Part shown: positions 1 through 9,000 of the stretch, in pieces
Position numbering within the stretch: position 1 is the stretch's first letter
Layout of the letters: each line of letters begins with the position of its first letter
Origin: Bacillota bacterium
Lineage (GTDB): Bacteria > Bacillota > Clostridia > Lachnospirales > Lachnospiraceae
Assembly: GCA_023416695.1 (NCBI GenBank)
Contig: JAEZGY010000089.1
Coordinates: 1 to 39,039, forward strand
DNA: 39,039 nucleotides
Direction of reading: 5' to 3'
Notes under the pieces: model-generated
The model's database searches: none
What the model was told of the DNA's origin: nothing
What the model saw: the letters and a program-made list of their open reading frames with translations, nothing else
Translations under genes and position numbers: made by a program

Positions 1-7
1 ATTCCTC

Positions 8-676
8 CTAGTAATACTTTAAAAATCCTTCTTGTAACGAATATATGTCTAAATGAAGCTGTTCCCGTATTTTGCAGAAATTAGCGGTTCTCCAGTGTAC
101 ATCATTAAGGTTGTGAACGAGGATTAGGTCATACTTATCTCTATTCTTAATCAGTTCCATTAACTGAACTTGCTCTCCATCATTCTGATGTTCACTCTCA
201 TCAAAATATTGATCCATAACAGTCCATTTTGTTTTCTTGTTTGTAAATAACCGTAGAATGTCGTTTTGAACCGGTATTATTTTTTTCATTTCATTAGGTG
301 TTCCAAAGCGACAACAATAGGTTGCTACCCTGAGAGGTTTATCGAAGGGGGCATACTCCCAACTAAAGCTTCCATTTTCTAAGGTGTAAATCTGGATATC
401 CTTAGCACGAAGTTCTTGCATAACACTCATACATTTCATGGTGTTTTTGGAAATATGATAAAAATCCTTTGTAACAAGTACATCAAACTGTTCAGGATTA
501 GATAGAAAGCGGTCAAATTCTGAATGTTCACTTCTGAGAAGGCTTTTATCACAGAAAATTTCTGTAACAGTAAAGCCCTGAGAAGTCGCAAACTCTTCTA
601 ATCTTTTCAGTTGTTCTTGATAAATTCTTGGACGTTTCTCGGAGACATCCGTAAAGTGATAAATAGCTGCTTTCAT
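8..676 (-). CDS. Tandem degenerate serine-recombinase-like protein
   Basis: This 222-residue protein reads as two successive resolvase N-terminal-type domains, about residues 1-108 and 113-222. Both begin with the family's first strand (MKAAIY and KPLRVATYC) and both carry the later D-V/L-I-L-V strand with a helix after it. The catalytic set is gone. Domain 1 has T-D where the YxRVS serine should be and His/Lys in place of the conserved arginines of the DLSRLSRN region. Domain 2 has CRFGT instead of CRVST and NLNDVHWR instead of DLSRLSR. No DNA-binding C-terminal domain is present. It is therefore unlikely to cut DNA and may regulate or partner an active recombinase. The stop lies just before a GAGGAAT ribosome site at the window edge, so another minus-strand gene probably follows to the left. 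Confidence 0.7.
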   Translation of the reverse strand: MKAAIYHFTDVSEKRPRIYQEQLKRLEEFATSQGFTVTEIFCDKSLLRSEHSEFDRFLSNPEQFDVLVTKDFYHISKNTMKCMSVMQELRAKDIQIYTLENGSFSWEYAPFDKPLRVATYCCRFGTPNEMKKIIPVQNDILRLFTNKKTKWTVMDQYFDESEHQNDGEQVQLMELIKNRDKYDLILVHNLNDVHWRTANFCKIREQLHLDIYSLQEGFLKYY

Positions 677-694
677 GTAAATCCTCCAGGGTAA

Positions 695-859
695 CTATGC
701 TGTTGCAAGAATTACTGGCTTTTCAAGGTCCTTTGGTGTATTAGCCAACGATATAATTTTCTGTGCTGCTTTGTCATAAAGATTTTTATCAATGACGTTT
801 GTATGGAGTAGATCATTGAGTAGTAATAGTTCCAATGAAATGTTTGATCTTTCTTTCAT
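695..859 (-). CDS. Small SHOCT-like hypothetical protein
   Basis: This 54-residue protein starts at the ATG ending at 859. That start has an AAAGGAG site at 868-875, whereas the longer version would need a TTG start lying on top of that site. The sequence is an amphipathic helix rich in Leu, followed by a segment of the form V-I-D-x-x-L-Y-x-x-A-x-x-K-I, which resembles the short C-terminal (SHOCT) motif of proteins often found beside recombinase genes in clostridial mobile elements. It lies 18 bases upstream of the resolvase-like gene and is probably co-transcribed with it. Function is unknown. Confidence 0.6.
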   Translation of the reverse strand: MKERSNISLELLLLNDLLHTNVIDKNLYDKAAQKIISLANTPKDLEKPVILATA

Positions 860-877
860 AGCTGAATCTCCTTTCAA

Positions 878-1023
878 GTATTACTTGTTTTTAACAAGAA
901 TTATTTGTATCCCTAGAGTGTACAGAAATCTTTTATTAACTACTTTATTTGGTAAATGATTTAAGAGTAAAACATTTATACATATAATTGCTGTGTTTTT
1001 CATTATCCATATTGCCAAACTCC
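878..1023. other. Short intergenic gap with a small inverted repeat
   Basis: This AT-rich gap separates the excisionase-like gene from the small SHOCT-like gene. It holds a short inverted repeat (CTTGTT, spacer, AACAAG, about 882-897) next to the SHOCT-like gene's ribosome site. The repeat could be an operator or a weak hairpin. No gene is seen. Confidence 0.3.
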
Positions 1024-1218
1024 TTAGTTACTTTTTTGTAAAATGAAGTTAATCATATTTTTTTTAGGAATTCTGTATTGCTTTCCTATTTTGATTGCCT
1101 GAATGGCTCCATCTTTAATTAAGCCATAAGCTGTGTTTTTCCCTATCTGTAAGATGTCCATAACATCCTCTATTAAAAGGATATCTTTATATTCTGTTAG
1201 GATTGTTACTTCGCTCAT
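1024..1218 (-). CDS. Excisionase-like helix-turn-helix protein
   Basis: This 64-residue protein starts at the ATG ending at 1218, where an AAAGGAGA site lies 7-15 bases upstream. A longer in-frame extension is possible but has no ribosome site and low-complexity content. The core (DVMDILQIGKNTAYGLIKDG followed by I-K-I-G-K-Q-Y-R-I-P-K) is the MerR/excisionase winged-helix type that binds DNA in Xis proteins and in many small regulators of integrated elements. It sits divergent from an XRE regulator and upstream of recombinase-like genes, which fits a role in excision or in controlling element genes. Whether it acts on an integrase outside the window cannot be told. Confidence 0.75.
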   Translation of the reverse strand: MSEVTILTEYKDILLIEDVMDILQIGKNTAYGLIKDGAIQAIKIGKQYRIPKKNMINFILQKSN

Positions 1219-1278
1219 AATATGTCTCCTTTCTACTACTTTCTTTAGTGCACTTGGTTGAAAAAAGATTGGTATTAT

Positions 1279-1290
1279 ATGTATATACAT
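1279..1290. promoter_or_regulatory. Perfect 12-bp palindrome, candidate operator
   Basis: The sequence ATGTATATACAT is a perfect palindrome in the divergent control region between the excisionase-like gene and the XRE gene. It resembles the core of the second palindrome at 1369-1386 (GTATAT/ATATAC half sites). Repressor binding is inferred from position and symmetry only. Confidence 0.4.
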
Positions 1291-1368
1291 GATATACTTT
1301 TTTGTATAGTACAACACGGTATTGTCTAGAGGTATATATCGTTATGTAGTATTAACTATACTCATTTG

Positions 1369-1386
1369 TGTATATCGACATATACA
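1369..1386. promoter_or_regulatory. Palindrome overlapping the probable XRE promoter
   Basis: TGTATAT and ATATACA arms flank a CGAC spacer, giving an 18-base operator-like site. A possible promoter for the XRE gene overlaps it (TTGTGT at 1366-1371, 16-base spacer, TATAAC at 1388-1393). A repressor bound here would block that promoter, so autoregulation by the XRE protein is a reasonable inference. Confidence 0.4.
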
Positions 1387-1448
1387 TTATAACACTTTAG
1401 CCCTAAAAGTAAAATATATTTTTAAATTGAAAATTAGGAGATTAAATA

Positions 1449-2066
1449 ATGGGAAAAGAAGTAATTGGTGAAAAGATAAAACGGTTTAGGATGATGAAGT
1501 CTTATTCGCAGAATCAATTAGCAAAAGCTATTGGTATTAATCAACCAGGTTTAGCTGCTTATGAAAAGGGTGAAAGAATACCTAAGATTGACAAAACATC
1601 AGCTATTGCTAAAGAACTTAATGTCGATCCTGTTGAGTTAGCAGATATAAATTTAACCGAAGATGATGAAATTCGACTTTTAAATAAGCTACTAGCAAAA
1701 CATTGTACTTCTATTCAGAAAGATGATAAGGGTTCTGTAATTGTTGAATTACCGGAGAATTTTATGCCATTACAGGAGAAATATGATGAATATCTTGAAC
1801 ACCTAGAAGATGCTAGATGGGGGAGTGAAGACTTAGATTCACCGTTATCAATACAAATGCAACAATCAGCTAAGGATGAGCTAGATTTCTGGCTAGAAAC
1901 ATGGCCTGAGTATGACTACCTTTATCAAGCTAAGAAACAGGGAATTAGCAATGTAGATGAACGAGGTTATTACTCAATTAAACAATCTTTAAATCAGAAA
2001 TGTGCTGTAAGGTTCTTTGGATTTGAAGATAATTATCTTAGAATTGTACGTAATGAAAATAAATAG
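1449..2066 (+). CDS. XRE-family transcriptional regulator
   Basis: The 205-residue protein starts at an ATG with an AGGAG site at 1436-1440. Residues about 7-65 form a Cro/CI helix-turn-helix (IKRFRMMKSYSQNQLAKAIG, then INQPGLAAYEKGERIPKID), with the typical follow-on helix ending in VDPVELADI. The rest is acidic and rich in aromatics (WLETWPEYDYLY), and I do not recognise a named domain there. It is divergent from the excisionase-like gene and faces two palindromes, the usual layout for the control switch of an integrated element. Targets other than its own promoter are unknown. Confidence 0.85.
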   Translation: MGKEVIGEKIKRFRMMKSYSQNQLAKAIGINQPGLAAYEKGERIPKIDKTSAIAKELNVDPVELADINLTEDDEIRLLNKLLAKHCTSIQKDDKGSVIVELPENFMPLQEKYDEYLEHLEDARWGSEDLDSPLSIQMQQSAKDELDFWLETWPEYDYLYQAKKQGISNVDERGYYSIKQSLNQKCAVRFFGFEDNYLRIVRNENK

Positions 2067-2101
2067 GTATTAGAATGTTTATCATATCAGTATATTAATC
2101 A

Positions 2102-2217
2102 AATGGTTGGATAGGAGCTAGTATCGAGACTAGAAGAGCTGCATCAGATGAGAGAAACATAAAGATAGCAGTATCTTTATATGAAACTATAAAGAGAGAA
2201 TGGATGTATACCTAGAA
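2102..2217 (+). pseudogene. Possible short gene remnant
   Basis: The stretch between the XRE gene and the next gene has no complete gene. One plus-strand frame, ending at the TAG at 2215-2217, reads as well-composed protein (NGWIGASIETRRAASDER, then an amphipathic helix) but has no start codon and no ribosome site. It may be the 3' remnant of a lost gene. I do not recognise the family. Confidence 0.25.
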
Positions 2218-2298
2218 AATCAAGATGTGAAATTTGTATGCTTAAGTAAAAATATATTTGTATAATTTAATTAGTATCATTGATGGAGGATAATTACT

Positions 2299-2598
2299 GT
2301 GGCAGAGTATACAACTAATATTTCCTGGACTAACAAGGAGAAAAATATCTTAAAAGACAATTACTTTATAGTTTTAAGAGTTTTCGATACTTATTGGGAA
2401 ATACAGTCAAAAAATACAGGCCAACTATGGTTGATAAAAAAATCAATAATTAATTTAGGAAAAGTAAGTTTATATCACAAACATTCTAGTAATACCAACT
2501 ATTATCATCTACAAACACATATAGGTTCTGTATTAGAAGCAATAAGTATTATTAAGGCTCATGATAGGTATACACTCAATTTACTATATAAGAATTGA
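2299..2598 (+). CDS. Hypothetical protein, 99 aa
   Basis: The gene starts at a GTG with a GGAGGA site 8 bases upstream (2285-2290). The product is soluble and aromatic-rich, with a beta-type N-terminal half (YFIVLRVFDTYWEIQSKN, then Q-L-W-L-I-K-K). I do not recognise it. It lies between the XRE regulator and the restriction-modification operon, about 200 bases ahead of hsdM, and its link to either is not shown by the sequence. Confidence 0.6.
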   Translation: MAEYTTNISWTNKEKNILKDNYFIVLRVFDTYWEIQSKNTGQLWLIKKSIINLGKVSLYHKHSSNTNYYHLQTHIGSVLEAISIIKAHDRYTLNLLYKN

Positions 2599-2721
2599 AA
2601 ATTCATTATAATATCTTTTGTATTCTTTTTATAGAAATAGATATTACTGTATTATTGATAATGTATTGTAATGGTATAGTAAAATTAAGGTATAAAACCA
2701 ATAGAACTTATATGTTTTATG

Positions 2722-2739
2722 TGTCCGTTTATATGGACA
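2722..2739. promoter_or_regulatory. Inverted repeat upstream of hsdM
   Basis: TGTCC and GGACA half sites separated by 8 bases lie about 60 bases before the hsdM start, in an AT-rich stretch (2599-2797) that must hold the operon promoter. The symmetry suggests an operator, as many restriction-modification operons are controlled at this point. No controller-protein gene stands next to it. Confidence 0.3.
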
Positions 2740-2797
2740 ATAAATGTAGTAGTATCTATTAGGTATGTAAAACCACGAAAGAGAGGGTATTTTTGTA

Positions 2798-4366
2798 ATG
2801 GCTGATAACAAGAGAGACCAGGAGAGGGCTGAACTTCATAGAATTATATGGGGTATGGCTAACGATTTAAGGGGTTCCGTTGACGGATGGGATTTCAAGC
2901 AGTATGTGCTTGGAATGATATTCTATCGTTATATTTCAGAAGTTTTTGCAAAGTTTATTGATGATGGTGAGCATGAAGTTGGGGATAAGTCTTTCAGCTA
3001 TGCAAAGATGTCCGATAGTGATGCAGAGGCAGCAAGAAAGGATCTTGTAAGAACAAAGGGTTATTTTATTCTTCCATCAGAGCTTTTCTGTAATGTAAAG
3101 GCAAAGGCTGATAAGGATGAGAACCTTAATGAGACATTAGAAAGAATATTTAACAATATTGAAGCTTCAGCTCAGGGAACACCTTCAGAACAGTCATTTA
3201 AGGGCTTATTTGAAGATATTGATGTAAACAGTAATAAGCTTGGTGGAACCGTTGCAAGGCGAAATGAGAAGCTTGTAAAGCTGCTTAATGGTGTAGCAGA
3301 TATGAAGTTAGGTAATGGTGATTACAATGATAATTGCATTGATGCTTTTGGTGATGCTTATGAATATCTGATGGGTATGTACGCAAGTAATGCCGGAAAG
3401 AGTGGTGGTGAATACTTCACACCTCAAGAAGTATCAGAGCTTCTTACAAAGATTGCTATTTACGGAAAAACAGAAGTAAACAAGGTATATGATCCTGCGT
3501 GTGGTTCTGGATCACTTCTTCTTAAATCTGCAAAGATTTTAGGTAAGAATAGTGTTCGTCAGGGCTTCTTCGGTCAAGAAATCAACCTAACTACATATAA
3601 CCTTTGTCGTATTAATATGTTCTTACACGATATTGGATATGACAAGTTTGATATTGAGAATGGGGATACATTGCTAGATCCACAACATTGGGATGATGAA
3701 CCTTTCGAGGTAATCGTATCAAATCCGCCCTACAGTATTAAGTGGGAAGGTGATGATAATCCACTCCTTATTAATGATGAAAGATATTCTCCTGCAGGAG
3801 TATTGGCGCCAAAAAGTAAGGCTGATATGGCATTTATTATGCACTCATTATCATGGCTTGCAACAAACGGTGTGGCTTCTATTGTATGCTTCCCTGGTAT
3901 TATGTATCGTGGTGGAGCAGAGCAGAAAATCAGAAAATATCTCATTGATAACAACTATGTAGATTGTATTATTCAGCTTCCAGACAACCTTTTCTTTGGT
4001 ACAAGTATTGCAACCTGCATTATGGTATTAAAGAAGTCTAAGAGCCAAAATAAGACACTTTTCATTGATGCTTCAAAGGAATGTGTAAAGGTAACAAATA
4101 ATAATAAATTATCGGATGAAAATATTGTTCATATAGTAGATGTTTACGGAAATAGGGAAGATAAAGAATACTTCTCAAGACTGGTATCAAATGATGAGAT
4201 TGCAGAGAATGACTATAACCTTTCTGTATCAACCTATGTAGATCAGGAAGATACAAGAGAAGTAGTTGATATAAAAGTTCTCAATGCAGAACTAGAGCAG
4301 ATTGTGGCCAGAGAGCAGGTTCTTCGTGATGAAATCGCTAAGATTATTGCAGAAATCGAGGTGTAA
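2798..4366 (+). CDS. hsdM: Type I restriction-modification methyltransferase subunit
   Basis: This is the DNA N6-adenine methyltransferase (modification) subunit of a type I enzyme, 522 residues, a usual length. The N-terminal HsdM helical domain is followed by the Rossmann methyltransferase domain. The S-adenosylmethionine motif DPACGSGS starts near residue 232 and the catalytic NPPY starts near residue 309. It has an AGAGAGG ribosome site and a stop 2 bases before hsdS. The gene order is hsdM, hsdS, a small gene, hsdR. With HsdS it methylates the target; with HsdR added the complex cleaves unmodified DNA. Confidence 0.97.
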   Translation: MADNKRDQERAELHRIIWGMANDLRGSVDGWDFKQYVLGMIFYRYISEVFAKFIDDGEHEVGDKSFSYAKMSDSDAEAARKDLVRTKGYFILPSELFCNVKAKADKDENLNETLERIFNNIEASAQGTPSEQSFKGLFEDIDVNSNKLGGTVARRNEKLVKLLNGVADMKLGNGDYNDNCIDAFGDAYEYLMGMYASNAGKSGGEYFTPQEVSELLTKIAIYGKTEVNKVYDPACGSGSLLLKSAKILGKNSVRQGFFGQEINLTTYNLCRINMFLHDIGYDKFDIENGDTLLDPQHWDDEPFEVIVSNPPYSIKWEGDDNPLLINDERYSPAGVLAPKSKADMAFIMHSLSWLATNGVASIVCFPGIMYRGGAEQKIRKYLIDNNYVDCIIQLPDNLFFGTSIATCIMVLKKSKSQNKTLFIDASKECVKVTNNNKLSDENIVHIVDVYGNREDKEYFSRLVSNDEIAENDYNLSVSTYVDQEDTREVVDIKVLNAELEQIVAREQVLRDEIAKIIAEIEV

Positions 4367-4368
4367 TC

Positions 4369-5619
4369 ATGAGCAAATTAGAAGAATTGATTGAAGAGTT
4401 ATGCCCTGATGGGGTGGAATATAAGGCTATATGGGAAGTGACAATCTGGGATAAGAAATTTAATAGTGTTGATAGAGGTAAACAGCCACAGATAATAAGC
4501 TATCCATATTTACTGGCAAAAGATATGTTTGCACTTGAACAAAAAATTGGAGATGTGTTTCTACTATCAACAGGAGAGCAGACGGGATGGACTACAGTAG
4601 ATAAAGCAGGTGATTTTTTATGTGAGGGAGAGGTTGTCACAATTCCTTGGGGAAAATCAAGAAAAGTTGTAGATGTAATGAAGTATTATAAAGGAAAGTT
4701 TGTAACTGCTGATAATAGATTAGCTACATCTAATGACATAACAGTTCTTAATAATAAGTATCTCTATTATTGGATGATGACACAGGGAGATGTAATTGAT
4801 AGTTTTTACCGTGGATCCGGCTTAAAGCATCCAAATATGAAAGATGTCTTAGATATGTGTATTCCAATTCCCCCTCTTCCAGTTCAAGAAGAAATTGTTC
4901 GTATCTTGGATAATTTCACGGACATTACAGCGGAGCTGCAAGCGAAGCTGCAAGCGGAGCTGCAAGCCAGGGCGAAGCAGTATGAGTATTATAGGGATAG
5001 GCTGCTTACTTTTGGCGATGATGTACCAAGAGTGAAGATTGGTGATATTGCAACAGATATTTATAGAGGTGCGGGCATTAAAAGAGATGAGGTTACAGAA
5101 GAAGGTATATCATGTGTAAGATATGGTGAAATTTATACATCATATAATATAAGTTTTGACACTTGCTTATCTCATACAAATGAAAATGTTGTGGCATCTC
5201 CTAAGTATTTTGAGTATGGAGATATTATTTTTGCAATTACTGGCGAAAGTGTTGAAGAGATAGCAAAATCTATCGTTTATTTAGGAAATGAAAAGTGTAT
5301 GGCTGGTGGAGATACTGTTGTCTTAAAACATAACCAAGAACCACGCTATATGTCTTATGTTCTTTCAACTACAGATGCTCAGATGCAAAAAAGCAAAGGT
5401 AAAGTTAAAAGTAAAGTAGTACATTCGAGTGTTCCTTCGATAAAAGAAATTGAGATAGCTTTGCCATCTTTTGAAACACAAAAGAAAATTGCTGATATTT
5501 TAGATAACTTTAGAATTCTTGTGAATGATATTGTAACAGGTCTCCCAGCAGAAATTGAAGCTCGTCAGAAGCAATATGAATACTATCGAAACAAGTTGTT
5601 AACGTATAAAGGGTTATAA
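4369..5619 (+). CDS. hsdS: Type I restriction-modification specificity subunit
   Basis: This 416-residue protein sets the target sequence of the type I enzyme. It has two target-recognition halves (about residues 1-175 and 215-370), each ended by a matching helical conserved region: PVQEEIVRILDNF leading to QYEYYRDRLL, and ETQKKIADILDNF leading to QYEYYRNKLL. A GAGGTG site lies just upstream of the ATG. Three 12-base repeats at 4930-4965 encode the repeated AELQ/AKLQ segment of the central spacer helix, between the two halves. The gene is intact, with no frameshift and no inverted partner hsdS copy in the window. Confidence 0.96.
   Translation: MSKLEELIEELCPDGVEYKAIWEVTIWDKKFNSVDRGKQPQIISYPYLLAKDMFALEQKIGDVFLLSTGEQTGWTTVDKAGDFLCEGEVVTIPWGKSRKVVDVMKYYKGKFVTADNRLATSNDITVLNNKYLYYWMMTQGDVIDSFYRGSGLKHPNMKDVLDMCIPIPPLPVQEEIVRILDNFTDITAELQAKLQAELQARAKQYEYYRDRLLTFGDDVPRVKIGDIATDIYRGAGIKRDEVTEEGISCVRYGEIYTSYNISFDTCLSHTNENVVASPKYFEYGDIIFAITGESVEEIAKSIVYLGNEKCMAGGDTVVLKHNQEPRYMSYVLSTTDAQMQKSKGKVKSKVVHSSVPSIKEIEIALPSFETQKKIADILDNFRILVNDIVTGLPAEIEARQKQYEYYRNKLLTYKGL
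4930..4965 (+). repeat. Three 12-bp tandem repeats in the hsdS spacer
   Basis: The units are GCGGAGCTGCAA, GCGAAGCTGCAA and GCGGAGCTGCAA, differing at one base. Each adds four residues to the long spacer helix between the two target-recognition domains. In the EcoR124 family a change in the number of four-residue repeats at this place changes the length of the non-specific gap in the recognised sequence. A change of copy number here would stay in frame. Confidence 0.85.
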
Positions 5620-5633
5620 AAGTGAGGGGTTAT

Positions 5634-6053
5634 ATGAAAAAGTCTGTAAGCTCTATGCAGGGTACACCTGCATACCTAGAAACACATTATGAAGCGATGG
5701 CATATTATCATCAGGATAAAAAAATATGTCATTACTGTTATGAAAAAATCTGTGGGAATGTAAATTCCACGAATTATAAAAAACAATGTATTGGTTATAC
5801 AAAATGTTCAGACTTCATAAGCGACGAATCTTATGAGCAAAAAATGTTAAAAGAACTTAGAAAAAAAGGTGTATATAAAAATAGTACTAATAATATAAAA
5901 AAGCCAAAAAAGAAACCGAAATCTGAAAAATGTAAAAAAATTAATACATATAAGTCAAGAAATGAGACAAAATCTAACTTGCAAAAATATGCACTTGGAG
6001 ATGATCCCCGAATTAAAGAAGTGTTTACATCCTTGAAAAAGAATTTGCCATAG
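5634..6053 (+). CDS. Cys-rich, Lys-rich small protein inside the RM operon
   Basis: The product is 139 residues from the ATG at 5634. A GTG at 5622 would add four residues and also has a purine-rich site before it, so the start is uncertain. The N-terminal half has a likely metal-binding set of cysteines (CHYCYEKIC, then C and C about 15-20 residues on). The C-terminal half is very rich in lysine (KKPKKKPKSEKCKK), which suggests nucleic-acid binding. It is in the same operon between hsdS and hsdR, with 13 bases to hsdR. I do not recognise a family, and standard type I systems do not need such a gene. Confidence 0.7.
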   Translation: MKKSVSSMQGTPAYLETHYEAMAYYHQDKKICHYCYEKICGNVNSTNYKKQCIGYTKCSDFISDESYEQKMLKELRKKGVYKNSTNNIKKPKKKPKSEKCKKINTYKSRNETKSNLQKYALGDDPRIKEVFTSLKKNLP

Positions 6054-6066
6054 GTGGTGATAAGTA

Positions 6067-9000
6067 ATGAGTACATTAAATATTGTAGCTACCAGCAATG
6101 AAAGTACGGTAGTTACTGAATACATACCACAAGAGAAAAAATCAAGTAATTATCAAAGTGAGGCTGCGTTGGAAGCAGACTTTATAAAGATGCTTATAGA
6201 ACTGGGCTATGAAAGACTTACAATTCATTCTGAAGCGGAACTGATTGCTAATCTTAGAAAACAGTTAGAGCTTCTTAATGACTATAAGTTTACAGATTCT
6301 GAATGGAAAAGCTTCTTTAATACATATATAGCAAATGCTAATGAAGGTATTGTAGAAAAGACTAAGACTATTCAAGAAGATTCTGTAAAGGTACTTACAA
6401 GGGAGGATGGAACCTCTAAAAACATTACTCTGATAGATAAAAGAAGCATCCATAACAATCGTCTGCAGGTTCTTAATCAATATACAATTAGTCAAGATGA
6501 AGGAGCCAATCACGATAACAGATATGATGTTACTATCCTTGTAAATGGATTTCCTCTAGTTCATGTGGAACTAAAGAGAAGAGGTGTAGCAATCCGAGAA
6601 GCCTTCAATCAGATTAACCGTTACCAAAGGGATAGCTTTTGGAGTGGATGCGGTTTATATGAGTATGTGCAGATATTTATTATTTCCAATGGAACACACA
6701 CTAAATATTATTCCAATACCACAAGAAATGCTCACTTAAAAGAAGCTAACGGAGATGGAAAGAAAAATGGTAAAAAGACTTCCAACAGCTTTGAGTTTAC
6801 TTCATTTTGGGCAGATGGAAATAACAAGGTTATTCCTGATTTGGTTGATTTCACAAAGACATTTTTATCAAAGCATACTATCCTAAATATCCTTACAAAG
6901 TATTGCGTGTTTACCTCAGAGCAGATACTTCTTGTTATGAGACCGTATCAGATAGCTGCTACTGAACGCATACTAAACAGAATAGAGATATCAAGCAATT
7001 ATAAGAAGTATGGCACTCTGGATGGCGGTGGTTATATATGGCACACAACCGGTTCGGGAAAGACACTTACATCATTTAAGACAGCCCAGCTTGCATCAAA
7101 GCTTGACATAATCGACAAGGTTTTATTCGTTGTAGATAGAAAAGACCTTGATTATCAGACAATGAAAGAATATGATCGCTTCGAGAAGGGAGCTGCTAAC
7201 AGTAATACATCAACAGCTAAACTAAAGAAGCAGCTTGAAGATAATAACGCAAGAATTATCATTACAACCATTCAGAAGCTTTCAAAGTTTATAGATAAAA
7301 ACAAAGAGCATAAAGTATATAACAAGCATATTGTTATTATCTTTGATGAGTGCCATCGTTCCCAGTTCGGTGATATGCACATAAGCATCACAGACAGATT
7401 TAAGAAGTATCATATATTTGGCTTTACCGGTACACCAATCTTTGCAGTAAATGCAAGTAGCTCCGGCAAACATCCAGACCTTAAAACAACACCTCAGGCA
7501 TTTGGTGAGAAACTTCATACATACACAATCGTGGATGCAATTAATGACGATAATGTGCTTCCATTCCGTATTGATTACATTAAAACTATTAAGGAAGATG
7601 CTTCTGCTCAGGACAAGGATGTTACAGCCATTGACAGAGAAAAGGCTCTCCAGGATCCACGAAGAATATCTGAAATCGTTGCATATATCATGCAGCATTT
7701 TAATCAGAAAACAAAGAGAAACCGTGAAGCTTTTGGCTTTTCTGTACTTACCAATGTAGAGGAAATTGCAACTGTCAAGAATAGAGGTTCGGTAGAAGAA
7801 AAGAAACAGTCCGTTCACATGAATGGTTTTAATTCCATTTTTGCGGTAGCTTCTATCGACTTTGCAAAGTTATACTATGCAGAGTTCAAAAAGCAACAGA
7901 AAGACCTTCCAGAAGCTCAGAGATTAAAGATAGCAACCATATACAGTTATGGTGTAAATGAAGAGGTTACAGACGATTTTGTAGAGGATGAAAACAACGA
8001 AGATACAGAAGGACTGGATGCAAGCAGCCGAGACTTTCTTGATATGGCAATCAATGATTATAACCTGATGTTCCATACAAATTATAGTACGGATGCAGAC
8101 CACTTCCAGAATTATTATAAGGACCTTTCTCTTCGCATGAAGAACAGAGAAGTGGACCTTCTTATCGTTGTAAATATGTTCCTTACCGGTTTTGATGCCA
8201 CTACTCTTAATACATTGTGGGTAGACAAGAACCTTAAATATCACGGTCTTATCCAGGCATTTTCAAGAACAAACCGTATCTTAAATTCAGTAAAGACCTT
8301 CGGTAACATTGTATGCTTCCGTAATCTTGAAAAGGAAACGAACCAAGCGATTGCCTTATTCGGTGATAGGGATGCTGAAAGTGTTATCCTCTTAAAAGAC
8401 TTTAACTCATACTATTATGGATATGATGAAGATGAAAAGCATTATGAAGGCTACAAGGAGCTTATAGACAAGCTTTTAAGACAGTTTCCTACTGGAGAAC
8501 AGATTATCAGTGAAGATTTACAGAAAGAGTTTATCAAGCTCTTTGGTAAGGTTCTCCGTGCAAGAAATATCCTTTCTACCTTCGATGATTTTGATGGTAT
8601 GGCTATTCTAGACGATAGAACTATGCAAGACTACCAGAGTGAATATATTGACCTTTATGATAAGTTTAGACCTAAGGACAAGGGTGATAAGGAAGTAATC
8701 AATGATGATGTAGTCTTTGAAATCGAACTGATGAAGCAGGTTGAAATCAATATTGATTATATCTTACAGCTTGTAAAACAGTATCAGCAGAACTACGATA
8801 AAGAAATCGTAATTTCCATTGATAAAGCTGTTAATTCAAGTATTGACCTTAGAAGTAAATTGCAACTTATTCATTTATTCCTTGAAAATATCAATCCAGA
8901 CACGGATGTAGATAAAGAATGGAAAGAGTTTGTGGATGCTCAGAGACGAGCAAATCTCAATGAAATCATTGAAGAAGAAAAGCTTAAACCAGTAGATACA

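Noticed and set aside
7282..7818. Long minus-strand frame inside hsdR
   Set aside because: It is a shadow of the hsdR coding frame, Cys/Phe-rich, and lacks a ribosome site.
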